Origin: Bacteroidales bacterium
GTDB lineage: Bacteria; Bacteroidota; Bacteroidia; Bacteroidales; JAUNSR01
DNA length: 64,000 nucleotides
Direction: 5' to 3'
NCBI GenBank assembly: GCA_030539115.1
Contig: JAUNSR010000016.1
Span: 1 to 64,000 of the forward strand
Below, piece after piece: positions 47,329-57,775 of this stretch. A program made the translations under genes and the position numbers. Positions within the stretch are counted from its first letter, which is position 1; the number at the start of each line of letters is the position of its first letter. The notes beneath the pieces were generated by a model. The model had not been told where the DNA came from. It did no database searches and worked only from the letters and a program-made list of their open reading frames with translations.

Positions 47329-47625
47329 AGTAGATGCTTTCTTTTAATAGAACGGATATAACATAATACGGCAAAAACAATTTTTTGTTTGAAACGATAA
47401 ACAAAATATTCAAGTACCGGCAATTAAATCAATCATTGACAAAGGTAAGAATTATCAACCCTTACTCTAATTAAAATAATTAAAATAGATTCTTAAAGAT
47501 ATTGTTTTGGATTGAGTGAAATAACATTAAATGCAAAATTTATTTAAGATAAAAAAAATAGTCTGTGTTCGTTATATAAAATATCGAACACAGACTATTT
47601 AAGTATTATAAAAAAAATAAGGAGA
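47329..47625. other. Intergenic region upstream of dnaE
   Basis: About 300 bp, AT-rich. It holds the terminator of the aminotransferase transcript (47552-47600) and presumably the dnaE promoter, which I could not pin to a consensus. No gene. Confidence 0.5.
47552..47600 (-). terminator. Terminator after the aminotransferase gene
   Basis: AATAGTCTGTGTTCG pairs with CGAACACAGACTATT; on the minus strand an eight-T run follows. Confidence 0.85.
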
Positions 47626-48819
47626 CTATTTTAAAAGAGAAATAGCCTCTTTGATACGTTTCATTGCTTCAACAAGATTTTCATCCGAAGTGGCATAAGA
47701 AAAGCGAAGGCATTCGGGCGCTCCAAAAGCATTGCCTCCAACAGTTGCAACAAGTGCTTTCTCAAGCAAATACATTGCAAGATCATTGGAATTGTTGATT
47801 ACCCATTTGTCGTAAGATTTGCCAAAAAGAGAGCTTACTTCAGGAAAAAGATAAAATGCCCCGTCAGGCATGTTTACTTTAAAGCCAGGAATCTCTTTAG
47901 CAAGATTATAAACTAATTTTCTACGACGATCAAATGCTAAACGCATTTCTTCTACACATTGCTGAGGACCGGTATAAGCGGCAACGGCAGCCTTTTGAGC
48001 AATTGAAGAGGCTCCAGAAGTATATTGACCTTGAAGTTTATTGCAGGCTTTTGCTATCCATAAAGGAGCGGCAATATAACCGATACGCCATCCTGTCATT
48101 GCATATGCTTTTGAAACTCCATTTACAATGACAACTCTGTCTTTAATATTGTCAAACTGAGCAATGCTTTCATGCTTGCCTATATAATTAATATGCTCAT
48201 ATATCTCGTCTGCAATAATAATTATTTTTGGATATTTGGCAAGTACATCGGCAAGACCTTTAAGCTCCTCTTTGCTGTAAACGCTTCCTGTTGGATTTGA
48301 AGGAGAACAAAGAATAAGGGCTTTGGTTGCAGGAGTAATTACACTCTCTAACTGTTCTGGAGTGATTTTAAAGTCCTGTTCAATGCCCGCTTTAATGATA
48401 ATATTTTTGCCATCAGCAAGTTTTACCATTTCAAAATAACTTACCCAAGCAGGGGTAGGAACGATAACTTCGTCGCCTGCGCCAATAATACTAAGAAGAG
48501 TGTTGCAAACCGACTGTTTTGCTCCGTTTGATACAATGATTTGTTCAGGGGCATACTCTAAACCATTTTCATTTTTAAGCTTAGCACAAATAGCCTTTCT
48601 TAAATCCATATATCCGGGAACCGGAGAATAGAAGGAAAAGTTGTCGTCGATGGCTTTTTTGGCAGCTTGTTTGATATGATCAGGTGTAAAGAAATCAGGT
48701 TCCCCGACGCTAAGATTAATAACGTCAAAACCTTGTGCCTTTAACTCATTACTTTTTTGAGACATGGCCAAAGTCTCAGAAGGAGAAAGGCTGGCCAAAC
48801 GAGCAGATACTTGATCCAT
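47626..48819 (-). CDS. PLP-dependent aminotransferase, aspartate aminotransferase type
   Basis: A 397-residue fold-type I transaminase. The PLP-binding lysine is K237 in GVSKAYAMTGWRIGY; other motifs are NLSVGEPDFFTPDHI, SNGAKQSVCNTL, CSPSNPTGSVYSKEEL, IIADEIYEHI and the substrate-arginine region CLRFSYATS. This matches the class-I aspartate aminotransferase group in Bacteroidota. It begins with MDQVSARLASLSPSET, the usual start. Alone between terminators. Confidence 0.95.
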   Translation of the reverse strand: MDQVSARLASLSPSETLAMSQKSNELKAQGFDVINLSVGEPDFFTPDHIKQAAKKAIDDNFSFYSPVPGYMDLRKAICAKLKNENGLEYAPEQIIVSNGAKQSVCNTLLSIIGAGDEVIVPTPAWVSYFEMVKLADGKNIIIKAGIEQDFKITPEQLESVITPATKALILCSPSNPTGSVYSKEELKGLADVLAKYPKIIIIADEIYEHINYIGKHESIAQFDNIKDRVVIVNGVSKAYAMTGWRIGYIAAPLWIAKACNKLQGQYTSGASSIAQKAAVAAYTGPQQCVEEMRLAFDRRRKLVYNLAKEIPGFKVNMPDGAFYLFPEVSSLFGKSYDKWVINNSNDLAMYLLEKALVATVGGNAFGAPECLRFSYATSDENLVEAMKRIKEAISLLK

Positions 48820-48885
48820 GCGTAAAATGATTTAATTTTTTTAGTTATAGCTTAAGTCTGCAAATGAACTAAAAAAGAGTGAATA

Positions 48886-48936
48886 AACAAAAAAAGCAAA
48901 AGAGTTTTGACTTTTATAGTGACAAAACTCTTTTGC
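48886..48936 (-). terminator. Terminator after ribBA
   Basis: GCAAAAGAGTTTTG pairs with CAAAACTCTTTTGC and is followed on the minus strand by GCTTTTTTTG. It lies about 127 nt past the ribBA stop. Confidence 0.8.
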
Positions 48937-49062
48937 AGTTTATTTTGGGCTTACATTTATTGCTGAAAATAAGAATGATAAAAGACGAATGCAATCCTTT
49001 GTCCAGTTTTAATTGCAGAATGAAATGTAATTGTTCTATTGTGTACAATAAAAATGAAACTA

Positions 49063-50280
49063 TTATTTTACGCTTTTAAGGATATGCCCCATTCTTTCCT
49101 TTTTTGTATGCATATAAAATTCATTATATTTATTAGGCTTGATTTCTATAGGCACATTTTCAACAATTTCAAGGCCATAACCCTCAAGACCAATTCTTTT
49201 AACAGGATTGTTGCTCATGAGTCTCATTTTTGTAACTCCAAGGCACTTTAATATGCTTGCTCCAACACCATAGTCTCTTTCATCGGCATCAAATCCAAGA
49301 TGAAGATTGGCGTCAACAGTATCCATCCCCTGCTCCTGAAGTTTGTAGGCTTTAATTTTGTTCATAAGACCGATACCGCGTCCCTCTTGATTCATGTAAA
49401 CAATAACGCCTTTTCCCTCTTTGTCGATAGTTTCCATAGCTTTGTGAAGCTGCTCACCGCATTCACATCTCATGGAGCCAAAAATATCGCCGGTAGCACA
49501 TGAGCTATGCACCCTTACCAATATAGGTTCATTCTCGTCCCATTGACCTTTAATCAAAGCAACATGTTCAAGTCCGTTTGACTTTTGTCTGAAAGGTATA
49601 ATCTTAAAATCTCCATAGTGAGTTGGAAGATGTACCTCTTCACCTTGCTCGACAATTGACTCCTCTTTAAGACGATATTTGATAAGATCGGCAACTGAAA
49701 TGATTTTCATGTTGTTTTCTTTGGCTATCTCGACAAGCTGAGGCAATCTTGCCATAGTGCCATCTTCATTAAGAATTTCAATTAAAACGCCAACAGGATT
49801 TAAACTTGCAAGACGACAAAGATCAACGGCAGCTTCTGTATGGCCAGCTCTGCGAAGGACGCCTCTATTGCGCGCTCTTAAAGGAAAAATGTGTCCCGGG
49901 CGACCTAAATCCTCAGCCTTAGTAGAGGGGTCGGCAAGATATTTTAGAGTAGTTGCTCTATCATAAGCGGAAATCCCTGTTGTGCAACCATGAGTCAAAA
50001 GATCTACTGAAATAGTAAATGGAGTGGCGTGCAAAGATGTATTTGAATTAACCATAAAAGGAAGTTCAAGGCGGTCAGCAACTTCTTCACTCATGGGAGC
50101 ACACATTAAACCTCTTCCGTAGCGAGCCATGAAGTTTGCTTTTTCAGGAGTCATAAGTTGGGCACAACCAATGAAGTCTCCCTCATTTTCTCTATCCTCA
50201 TCGTCAACAACAATGATAAGGTTACCTTTTTTGACCTCCTCAATTGCTTCGTCTATAGTATTGAATTGAAAATCTTTCAT
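49063..50280 (-). CDS. ribBA: Bifunctional 3,4-dihydroxy-2-butanone-4-phosphate synthase / GTP cyclohydrolase II
   Basis: Makes both precursors of riboflavin. The N-terminal DHBP synthase has [17 protein letters not shown]-type [20 protein letters not shown] and [11 protein letters not shown]; the C-terminal GTP cyclohydrolase II has the zinc-binding [31 protein letters not shown] and the NNPVKR end. The ATG at 50280 ([13 protein letters not shown]) gives 405 residues; an upstream 15-residue extension is unconvincing. The hairpin leader element sits 32 nt upstream. I see no FMN (RFN) riboswitch, which usually controls riboflavin genes, so this leader may be its replacement. Confidence 0.97.
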   Translation of the reverse strand: MKDFQFNTIDEAIEEVKKGNLIIVVDDEDRENEGDFIGCAQLMTPEKANFMARYGRGLMCAPMSEEVADRLELPFMVNSNTSLHATPFTISVDLLTHGCTTGISAYDRATTLKYLADPSTKAEDLGRPGHIFPLRARNRGVLRRAGHTEAAVDLCRLASLNPVGVLIEILNEDGTMARLPQLVEIAKENNMKIISVADLIKYRLKEESIVEQGEEVHLPTHYGDFKIIPFRQKSNGLEHVALIKGQWDENEPILVRVHSSCATGDIFGSMRCECGEQLHKAMETIDKEGKGVIVYMNQEGRGIGLMNKIKAYKLQEQGMDTVDANLHLGFDADERDYGVGASILKCLGVTKMRLMSNNPVKRIGLEGYGLEIVENVPIEIKPNKYNEFYMHTKKERMGHILKSVK

Positions 50281-50312
50281 TTTTATGTAATTTATTTTTT
50301 TAACATTAAGGC

Positions 50313-50382
50313 GTAAATGCGCCATTTATATACCTTTTGTTTAGTAAACCAATATAGATTTGGCTATGGTAGTTAAAACTTT
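50313..50382 (-). repeat. 70-nt hairpin leader element, copy 2 (upstream of ribBA)
   Basis: Shares the gene-proximal arm exactly (AAAAGGTATATAAATGGCGCATTTA on the minus strand) with copies 1, 3 and 4, but the distal arm is degenerate (ACTACCAT instead of CGCCAT). Inner bases form their own hairpins (GTTTACTAAAC and CCAAATCTATATTGG). Ends 32 nt before the ribBA start codon. Confidence 0.6.
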
Positions 50383-50426
50383 ATTCATTTATCTGTAACA
50401 CAATTCCTTAAATATCTCTTTGAGAA

Positions 50427-52331
50427 CTAATCAAGTGAATATGTTTCTTTTATAACTTGAATTAATTCTTTGTTTTTTTCAATTATAGAAGATATAGCCA
50501 TTAATCTTTTCTTTCTCTTATACATAGCAAATATATAATATGGTATGCTGAAAGGTAATAAAAGAGCAATAATTATACCTAATTTATTGTTATGTGTTGG
50601 AGAACCAAAGTTAATTTTAAATAATACAGGATAGTCGGATAATCTTAAAAGAATTTTATTATTGTCTGCATTACTTCCTGTTTCAAAGAATATATTATAT
50701 TTTACAATCAAATCGTCCCATCCTTGAGCCTGATGTTTGTCCTCAAAGAAATAAATAAAATTCTTTGACATTTTGTTCGTCGATTGTTCAATATATTTCT
50801 CGCACACTTGATTAAGAGACTCAATCTGTGCTACATATTCTGAAGGCTTGACACTTTCAATGATGACCTCTTTCTTTTCAAAAAGTCTCTTTTTCTGAAT
50901 GCCAAAAACATTTCTCATAAAGTTTAGATAGGTGTCAAAGCTGAATAAGACAGAATCGTTTACTGCCTTATAGGTAAAGAAGATTCCCAAAGGAAGAAGT
51001 ATTGCAGAACTCATCCACATGCCTTCCCAAACAGCCATGTTACCGTCTCTTGACATCTTGACTCCGGTGTTGTCGATAACATAATAAACTATGAAAAGAA
51101 AAATTGAAACAATTACCGGCATTCCCAAACCGCCCTTTCCTATAATGGCTCCAAGCGGGGCACCAATGAAAAAGAAAACAAGACAGGCAAAAGAGAGAGA
51201 AAACTTTTTATGCATTTCTATTTCATGTCTTCTTATGGTTTTATTGTCATCTCTTTGTATGGTCTCTTTGAAGCCATAATCCTGACGAACGTTGTTGACC
51301 TTTTGCTGAGACTTTGAAAGTATTGATTCCTTTGTCTTTATAGAAAGTGAATTGTATATGCTGTCAAGACTTAAATCCTTAATATCTGAAGAGGCAATTA
51401 TAGAATCATCTTTGGCATCAAAAGAGACATTTGTAATATATGTGGAATTTACCAAAGCTGTAGCATAAGTTCCCGTTATTGAGTCTCTTTTTACAGTTAA
51501 TGAATCAATCGATTCCTTTAACTTGGCAATGTTTTTGCCAACATATTGACCTGCCATGACAGATTCATCCATTCTGTTGAAATTGGCGTCAAACTCAATT
51601 AAAACCTCTTTTTTGGAAAAAGATTCTCTCCTATATGGAACGTTGGATTTGGAGCCCCTTTGGTCTTTTAAATTCTCAAATGACTCACCATTGTAGAGGG
51701 TTAAATAAAGAAACTGCTTGTCATCAGTCATCTTAAGCTTGGCAGAGTCGGCAACATAGACGCCGGCATCTTCAAAGCTTCCGCTATAATTATAAATCAT
51801 AACATCGTAAAGCATCCCTGTCTGGGGATTTTTTTTCTTTACATATATATTATAGCCGTCAATCTCTTTATAAAAAACTCCCTCAGGAATATCTAGTTCA
51901 GGTGACTTGTGTCTCATTGAAAAGAGCAGGGAAAACATTTTAACCTGAGCCCTTGGAAGAACTTCATTCTGAAAGAAAAATGCCCCCACAGCAATAAATG
52001 AAACCACAAGAATTAGTGGCGTCATTATCCTAATAAGAGACACTCCGGCAGCTTTCATTGACAAAAGCTCGAGCCTCTCTGCCAAATTTCCAAAAGTCAT
52101 CAATGAGGCTAAAAGAATAGCCAAGGGAAGTGCCAAAGGTGCAAAACTTAAACCGGCATAGAAAAAAAGTTCGGCAAGAATCTTCATGTCAAGTCCCTTG
52201 CCAACCAAATCATCTACCTGCTGCCAAAGAAATTGCATCAGGACAATAAATAAGCAAATGAAAAATGTCATGCAAAAGACAGGTATAAATGTCTGAAGCA
52301 TGAAAGTATCTAATCTTTTTATGCGAAACAT
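50427..52331 (-). CDS. LptF/LptG-family permease
   Basis: Inner-membrane part of the LPS transport machine. A 634-residue protein: three membrane helices at each end (for example TFIPVFCMTFFICLFIVLMQFLWQ, LALPLAILLASLMTFGNLAERLEL, IPVIVSIFLFIVYYVI) and a periplasmic jellyroll-like middle (~residues 130-330; MIYNYSGSFEDAGVYVADSAK, FDANFNRMD). The AERLEL and SMKAAGVSL stretch contacts the ATPase in this family. The ATG at 52331 (MFRIKRLDTFML) is better than an upstream TTG. It is longer than E. coli LptF/G (~360) with an extra cytoplasmic tail. Confidence 0.92.
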   Translation of the reverse strand: MFRIKRLDTFMLQTFIPVFCMTFFICLFIVLMQFLWQQVDDLVGKGLDMKILAELFFYAGLSFAPLALPLAILLASLMTFGNLAERLELLSMKAAGVSLIRIMTPLILVVSFIAVGAFFFQNEVLPRAQVKMFSLLFSMRHKSPELDIPEGVFYKEIDGYNIYVKKKNPQTGMLYDVMIYNYSGSFEDAGVYVADSAKLKMTDDKQFLYLTLYNGESFENLKDQRGSKSNVPYRRESFSKKEVLIEFDANFNRMDESVMAGQYVGKNIAKLKESIDSLTVKRDSITGTYATALVNSTYITNVSFDAKDDSIIASSDIKDLSLDSIYNSLSIKTKESILSKSQQKVNNVRQDYGFKETIQRDDNKTIRRHEIEMHKKFSLSFACLVFFFIGAPLGAIIGKGGLGMPVIVSIFLFIVYYVIDNTGVKMSRDGNMAVWEGMWMSSAILLPLGIFFTYKAVNDSVLFSFDTYLNFMRNVFGIQKKRLFEKKEVIIESVKPSEYVAQIESLNQVCEKYIEQSTNKMSKNFIYFFEDKHQAQGWDDLIVKYNIFFETGSNADNNKILLRLSDYPVLFKINFGSPTHNNKLGIIIALLLPFSIPYYIFAMYKRKKRLMAISSIIEKNKELIQVIKETYSLD

Positions 52332-52413
52332 ATCTTTTTTGATTGTACGCAAAAGTAATTTAATTTTTTGAATCCGCTTAAACAGGTTTTTCTATTTATA
52401 TAAATAATGGTAA

Positions 52414-52797
52414 TTAGAGTCCAATTTTTCTTTTCAAACTTTCAATTTGTAGATTCCAAAGTTCAATAGTCTCATCTTTTTCATCAGGCTCACTAAAATC
52501 TATTATTTCGAGAATGGTATCTCCCGTTAATTCCACCTGAAGTATCCTAAATTCAAAATATATTCTATTATCAGTCTCATCATCCCATCTGAAACGAATG
52601 AATACACCTGTACGGCACCCTATTTGCTCTGCGCTTTGAGATGTCTTATCCCAAATAAAGGTGAACTTTTTCCCACTTATCTTGACATCGTCGGCAAACC
52701 AATTGGCAAGTCCCGAGGGAGTGCTTATGTAACTCCACAAGACAGTCGGAGAAACTGTTAAAAGTGTATATTCAATGTTTATCTTTTCTTTACTCAT
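52414..52797 (-). CDS. START-like domain protein
   Basis: A 127-residue soluble protein with a predicted alpha/beta helix-grip fold; motifs such as SPTVLWSYISTPSGLANWFADDV and FIWDKTSQSAEQIG fit the SRPBCC/START-like family of Bacteroidota. Ligand and role unknown. Its stop is ~80 nt upstream of the LptF/G start, in the same direction, so an operon is likely. No signal peptide. Confidence 0.8.
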   Translation of the reverse strand: MSKEKINIEYTLLTVSPTVLWSYISTPSGLANWFADDVKISGKKFTFIWDKTSQSAEQIGCRTGVFIRFRWDDETDNRIYFEFRILQVELTGDTILEIIDFSEPDEKDETIELWNLQIESLKRKIGL

Positions 52798-53110
52798 AGT
52801 ATGTGATTTTTCGCAATATAGAAATAAAATTATATATAGGCAATAAACATAAAATAAATGTGAAAATAATATAAAGACATATTATTAAATATCTGTATTT
52901 CAGTTAAATATAAAACAATGAATTTAGTTACAAATTGAAAGTGTTTTTTCTTTTTTTAGATGATTATTAATTAAATTATTCATTTTCTCAAATAGATTAT
53001 TCTTGTCTATATGCTGATCTTGCCTTAATTATGACATATAATACTTTTTTTTATTAAGTAAGTTATTGATTTTTTATTGTTTATTTTTTTTCTCCTTATA
53101 ATTATTTAAA
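52798..53110. other. Divergent promoter region, AT-rich
   Basis: About 310 bp between the START-like gene (-) and the acyltransferase (+). It is very AT-rich; the plus-strand -7 box at 53111-53118 is the only recognised element. Confidence 0.5.
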
Positions 53111-53118
53111 TAAGTTTG
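53111..53118 (+). promoter_or_regulatory. -7 box of the acyltransferase gene
   Basis: TAAGTTTG matches TAnnTTTG; leader to ATG 53155 about 31 nt. Confidence 0.5.
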
Positions 53119-53154
53119 TCGCTCTTAATTAATATTAATTCTCAAATTTATCAC

Positions 53155-54339
53155 ATGTCAACTGCACAAACATCATCAGCATCTTTTTTAGATTCCAAAC
53201 CGCATTACAATCTTCTTGACGGATTAAGAGGGGTAGCGGCATTAATGGTAATATGGTATCATGTTTTTGAGGGCTTTGCCACAAGTCCCACTGATCAAAA
53301 ATTTAATCATGGTTATTTAGCGGTAGATTTTTTCTTTATTCTATCGGGCTTTGTAATTGGTTATGCTTATGATGACAGGTGGAAATCAATGAAACCAAAG
53401 GATTTTTTTAAAAGACGACTCATTCGTCTGCATCCTATGGTAATATTAGGCGCAATATTTGGTGCAATAACATTTTATATACAGGGAAGCGTGAAATGGG
53501 ATGGCTCTTCGGTGGGTATTTCTATGATTATGCTTGCACTTCTTGCAAACCTTTTCCTTATTCCTTCAGCCCCAGGCGGAGCAAGCGAAGTAAGAGGCAA
53601 CGGAGAAATGTACCCTTTAAACGGACCAAGTTGGTCTTTGTTTTTTGAATATATAGGAAATATTCTATATGCATTGTTTATCAGACGACTCTCAACAAAA
53701 GCTCTGACAGTATTGGTGATTCTCTCAGGAGCAAGTTTAGCTTCCTTTGCATTATTTAATATGTCAGGATATGGCCATATCGGAGTTGGCTGGACATTGG
53801 CTGACTACAATTTATTGGGTGGTTTTTTAAGAATGATGTTTGCATTTTCTATTGGAATGCTGATGTCGAGAAAATTCAAACCTGTAAAAATTAAGGGAGC
53901 ATTCTGGATATGCAGTTTATTTGTAATCGCTCTTTTATCAATGCCTTACATTGGGGATGAAACCACTCCTTGGATGAACGGTATCTATGATTCTGTTTGT
54001 GCTATACTTATTTTCCCTATCTTGGTCTATTTAGGTGCATCAGGAACGACCACCGATATTAAATCTACCAAAATATGTAAATTTCTTGGTGACATCTCCT
54101 ATCCTTTATATGTTGTCCATTATCCATTTATGTACCTGTTTTACGCATGGGTATGGGCAGAGGAATTGTCTTTTGTGCAGGCATGGCCGGTAGCTGTAGG
54201 TCTTTTCTTTGGAAACATCCTGTTGGCTTATGTTTGCTTAAAAATTTATGACGAGCCTGTAAGAAAATACCTTACAAAGCGTTGGCTTCAATCGGAAAAT
54301 AAATCAGTTGCTGCCCAAACGGTAGAAAAAACTGTTTAA
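53155..54339 (+). CDS. Acyltransferase family 3 membrane protein (OafA-like)
   Basis: A 394-residue inner-membrane acyltransferase. The start MSTAQTSSASFLDSKPHYN leads to the family signature LLDGLRGVAALMVIWYHVF (with catalytic-type histidine) and AVDFFFILSGFVIGYAY, then RRLIRLHP. About ten membrane helices are seen. Such proteins acetylate surface sugars. Chosen ATG is 53155, supported by the promoter; an upstream GTG-like start is unlikely. Terminator follows. Substrate unknown. Confidence 0.93.
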   Translation: MSTAQTSSASFLDSKPHYNLLDGLRGVAALMVIWYHVFEGFATSPTDQKFNHGYLAVDFFFILSGFVIGYAYDDRWKSMKPKDFFKRRLIRLHPMVILGAIFGAITFYIQGSVKWDGSSVGISMIMLALLANLFLIPSAPGGASEVRGNGEMYPLNGPSWSLFFEYIGNILYALFIRRLSTKALTVLVILSGASLASFALFNMSGYGHIGVGWTLADYNLLGGFLRMMFAFSIGMLMSRKFKPVKIKGAFWICSLFVIALLSMPYIGDETTPWMNGIYDSVCAILIFPILVYLGASGTTTDIKSTKICKFLGDISYPLYVVHYPFMYLFYAWVWAEELSFVQAWPVAVGLFFGNILLAYVCLKIYDEPVRKYLTKRWLQSENKSVAAQTVEKTV

Positions 54340-54357
54340 TATCTCTATCCTATAAAA

Positions 54358-54402
54358 TAAAAAAGAGCGTCTTTTGAAATATTCAAAGACGCTCTTTTTT
54401 AT
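54358..54402 (+). terminator. Terminator after the acyltransferase gene
   Basis: AAAAAAGAGCGTCTTTGA-type stem (AAAGAGCGTCTTTTGAA with TTCAAAGACGCTCTTTTTT) with a strong T-run. Confidence 0.85.
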
Positions 54403-54526
54403 TATATCTAAATAGATTTTTTAAACATACATAATAGAAAGCATTTTATAATATGAATCCTTTTTAATTAAGAAGCTATCCTTAAAGTTTCAAATACTTC
54501 CATTATTGCTTAAAAAAGTTTTTTTC

Positions 54527-57500
54527 TTAATCAATATATTTTATTGATTCAATAACAACAGGACCAACCAAACCGGAAGGTTCAAGAGGTGTTTCAGCAT
54601 TCCATTGCTGAACGGTCATCCAAATTTTTCTTTGATCCTCAGGCAATCTTAAATCGCCGACGATTCTATTAACCCAAGTGTTTACCACCTCAATTTCAAC
54701 ATCATTCTCTCCTGTTTTAACAAAATTGGAAATATCAAGTCTGTAAGGCTCTGTCCAAACTCCACCGGCATATTGACCATTAATCTTAACCTTAGCCATC
54801 ACATACACCTTGTCCATATCAATAAAAATATTGCCTTCAGGTTTTGAGTCAAGATTAAACTTGTTCTTATAGATAATATTTCCTGAATAATATTTCACAT
54901 CATCAATTTCACTCTTTGATAAATCCTGAGGCTCTGTCATTTTTAAAGATTCCTTTGGCCCGCGCTTGTTTTCATCCAGCTTAACCTCCCAGTCGGTAAT
55001 TGAAGCTATAACTTTAGGCTGAGGATAATTCATGTTTACATCGATTTTTGAAGAAGATGACGATTTTTCATTAAATACAATAAATGCACTCTCAAGAGAT
55101 GCCAATTTCATTGGTACTATTGTTCCGGTTTCTGTCTCTGAGTATGAGGGCAGTTCTCTTATTGAACCCGTTGTTGCATCCCAAAGTTGAGGTTTCAAGC
55201 CTTTTACCCTGAATTCAGGGGCAATTTCAATATCGCCATAACTTTGATTGCTTACAAAATAAATCTCTTTTCCATCAACTGTGCGGTGCCCATAAAGGAT
55301 TGGATCGTTGTCTTTTGTCTTGCAGTCAGGCACACATTTAATAAAATCGAGAGCCTCTTTCATATCCATGCCATTTATTACCATTCCATTGCCAATCTTT
55401 GCAGATTTCACATTTGTGCCATCAATTTCTTTCCAAAGTTGCGCAGCCATCAATTTTACCTGATTGTCTGCCTGAGGATAATTTTGCAAACTTGGAGAAT
55501 ACTCAGGAGCAGGTCCAAGAATTACCGCACCTTGCTCAACAAGATATTTAATCTTTTCCAAAAGAGCAGGTCTCATTGTCATCAGTTTAGGCAAAACAAG
55601 TATTTTGTACTGAGTGCCATGAGGCAATGTCAGTAATCCATCCTTTACAGTCATGTTCTTTTCGATAACCTCTGCATTGATATAATCAAACTGGTATCCT
55701 TTAGGAATTTCAGGGTCACGAACACCTGTCATCTTTGGCGCATCCTCGCCAATAAAGTATGCTACATCAGCAACGTTCAAACCTTGCTGAAGCATGAAAT
55801 TCACTCTTTTTAGATAAGAGGTAAAAAGGTCAATTTGTTCAAACCAAGTGTTGTTTCTGTTAAACTCGGTTCCCCAAGGAGCATTTACTCCCGGCAGCCT
55901 TGACTCGTCATAAGGCTGCTCGATATATACATGCAATAAAGTATTATTGATACCTTCAGAGAAGAAGCGGTCTCCGCGCTGTTTCATCATGCCTGGATAT
56001 CTTTTAAAAGGAGCTCCTCCGCAAGTAAATGATTCGGCAGAGATTTTTGTTTTTCCATAAATGTGACCGCATGAGGATGCTGCACGGTTTTCAATATTAC
56101 CCAATTCTCCTTCGCCCCAATATTCTCCACCAATCTCATCGGATTGACCGCCATATTGAAGAAATTCTCCCGGAAAACCCCAGTGTCCGTAATTTTCAAG
56201 CCATGTTGTCAACCCATATTTATGAGAAACATCTCTTAATCCTCCTACATAGTCATAAGCCACCTTATCTGCGATTAAACGCCTAAGGTCCCACAGAAAA
56301 CGGTCAGAGATATCCTCGTTTTTTACAATCTTTCCTGAAAATACAGGAAGGAAAGGTATAGGGTCATAACCATACACCTCTTTAAATTCTTCAAGAAATT
56401 CGTCAGTGAAATTCTGACCACCGGTTTCATAGCTGTCCTGAACAACCACTTTCCAGCATTTGCGGTCCTGTTCAGGTATTCTTCTGATTATTTCACCCAT
56501 ATATGCGTCAAAATGAGATTCGACATGCTTCTTGCTCATCTTGTCAACTTCAAGACCAACAGCTTCTTTACTTGCAGGGCCGTTAGTTACGCCCGTTGTT
56601 CTCATTCCTGTTCTTAAGATTACCCATTTTCCCTGAGGAGCATCCCATTTAAGATTGTCCCCGTCAAGGTTTGCCGTCAGGTCAATGATTGAATCGGGAT
56701 TGATAACGCCTTTTCCATCTGTCGTTTCAAATTGTCTCGGCCACTGGTATTCATTCCAATAAGGAAGCGGGCTTTGAAACATTTTGGCAAGTGTTTTTTC
56801 AGGATATCTTTCCAGTGCAGGAGCATCGGAAAGAACTATTTGGCGAAAGCCGTTCCCCGGATTCTGACCCTTAATTATAAGGCGCACATCTTTTGCCTGT
56901 GTTGGAGCAAAGGAAACAACAACCGGTGCTTTTGCATCAAAACCGACATTTGAGGCTGAGTTATATCTATCTATCTTAAACTCAGAGATTGTTGTGTAGT
57001 TGCCATCCGAATTTTTTACCTGAAGTCGGGCAGGAGAGTTTATAGCCCCATCATTTACATAGAGCTTTATAGAGCGAAGCATTACAGGCTTTTCTGTGCT
57101 GAAGTCAATAGTCCAGTCACTGCCCGGGGTGCCATCAAAATTGGCTGTCGTTTCCAAACTGCCATCGATAAGATTGTTCAAGTCTTTAACGGCAGGGGTG
57201 GATTTAACTCTTGAATTGCTTGTCCGTAGTATTGTTCTCGCACTCTCATTGAAAGCGGGATATGCCAAAACTCTGACATCTTCAAAATACCCCTCAGGTT
57301 TTGAAAGAGTGATATTAACCTCCTTGCCGCCATCAACTTCTGTTGAAGTTGAAGCAAGATATCTCATTGCCTGCTCAGGCTTAATCCAGGGACCTCCCGA
57401 CTGACTCCAGCCCGGGGAATTGAAAACGCCGAGTTCTATATCCAAATCGGTGGCTGTTTTCATAGCTGTGTGAAGAATTTTCCACCATTCTTCAGATCCG

Positions 57501-57775
57501 AACTTTACATCTCCATAGGCTACCTCATTATCTCCAAGACCGATGTTTCCAATAAAAGCACGGTTTATGCCCGCTTCTTTCATTGACTTTAAATCTTTGA
57601 TAACTCCCTCTTCAGAGATATTATCAGATACCCAATACCAATAAACGGAGGTTTGAATACTTTTTGGTGGATTCTTAAATCCTTTTTCCATTTCACCATC
57701 CTTAGAGCAGGAAGAAAAAAACGAAAAAGCTGTCAATGCTAATGAAATTGACAATAAGCTTAGATTCTTTTTCAT
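54527..57775 (-). CDS. Glycoside hydrolase family 106-type alpha-L-rhamnosidase, lipoprotein
   Basis: A 1082-residue exported enzyme. It has a lipoprotein signal with C23 (FFSSCSKDG). The N-terminal barrel shows VYWYWVSDNISEEGVIKDLKSMKEAGINRAFIGNI and ELGVFNSPGWSQSGGPWI, a region I recognise in GH106 (as in BT0986, which acts on rhamnogalacturonan II). Later parts hold carbohydrate-binding-type domains (NNTWFEQIDLF, VNGQYAGGVWTEPYRLDI). Family assignment is from recall and is fairly confident; the glycan is inferred. Single gene with its own promoter box at 57866-57873. Confidence 0.85.
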   Translation of the reverse strand: MKKNLSLLSISLALTAFSFFSSCSKDGEMEKGFKNPPKSIQTSVYWYWVSDNISEEGVIKDLKSMKEAGINRAFIGNIGLGDNEVAYGDVKFGSEEWWKILHTAMKTATDLDIELGVFNSPGWSQSGGPWIKPEQAMRYLASTSTEVDGGKEVNITLSKPEGYFEDVRVLAYPAFNESARTILRTSNSRVKSTPAVKDLNNLIDGSLETTANFDGTPGSDWTIDFSTEKPVMLRSIKLYVNDGAINSPARLQVKNSDGNYTTISEFKIDRYNSASNVGFDAKAPVVVSFAPTQAKDVRLIIKGQNPGNGFRQIVLSDAPALERYPEKTLAKMFQSPLPYWNEYQWPRQFETTDGKGVINPDSIIDLTANLDGDNLKWDAPQGKWVILRTGMRTTGVTNGPASKEAVGLEVDKMSKKHVESHFDAYMGEIIRRIPEQDRKCWKVVVQDSYETGGQNFTDEFLEEFKEVYGYDPIPFLPVFSGKIVKNEDISDRFLWDLRRLIADKVAYDYVGGLRDVSHKYGLTTWLENYGHWGFPGEFLQYGGQSDEIGGEYWGEGELGNIENRAASSCGHIYGKTKISAESFTCGGAPFKRYPGMMKQRGDRFFSEGINNTLLHVYIEQPYDESRLPGVNAPWGTEFNRNNTWFEQIDLFTSYLKRVNFMLQQGLNVADVAYFIGEDAPKMTGVRDPEIPKGYQFDYINAEVIEKNMTVKDGLLTLPHGTQYKILVLPKLMTMRPALLEKIKYLVEQGAVILGPAPEYSPSLQNYPQADNQVKLMAAQLWKEIDGTNVKSAKIGNGMVINGMDMKEALDFIKCVPDCKTKDNDPILYGHRTVDGKEIYFVSNQSYGDIEIAPEFRVKGLKPQLWDATTGSIRELPSYSETETGTIVPMKLASLESAFIVFNEKSSSSSKIDVNMNYPQPKVIASITDWEVKLDENKRGPKESLKMTEPQDLSKSEIDDVKYYSGNIIYKNKFNLDSKPEGNIFIDMDKVYVMAKVKINGQYAGGVWTEPYRLDISNFVKTGENDVEIEVVNTWVNRIVGDLRLPEDQRKIWMTVQQWNAETPLEPSGLVGPVVIESIKYID

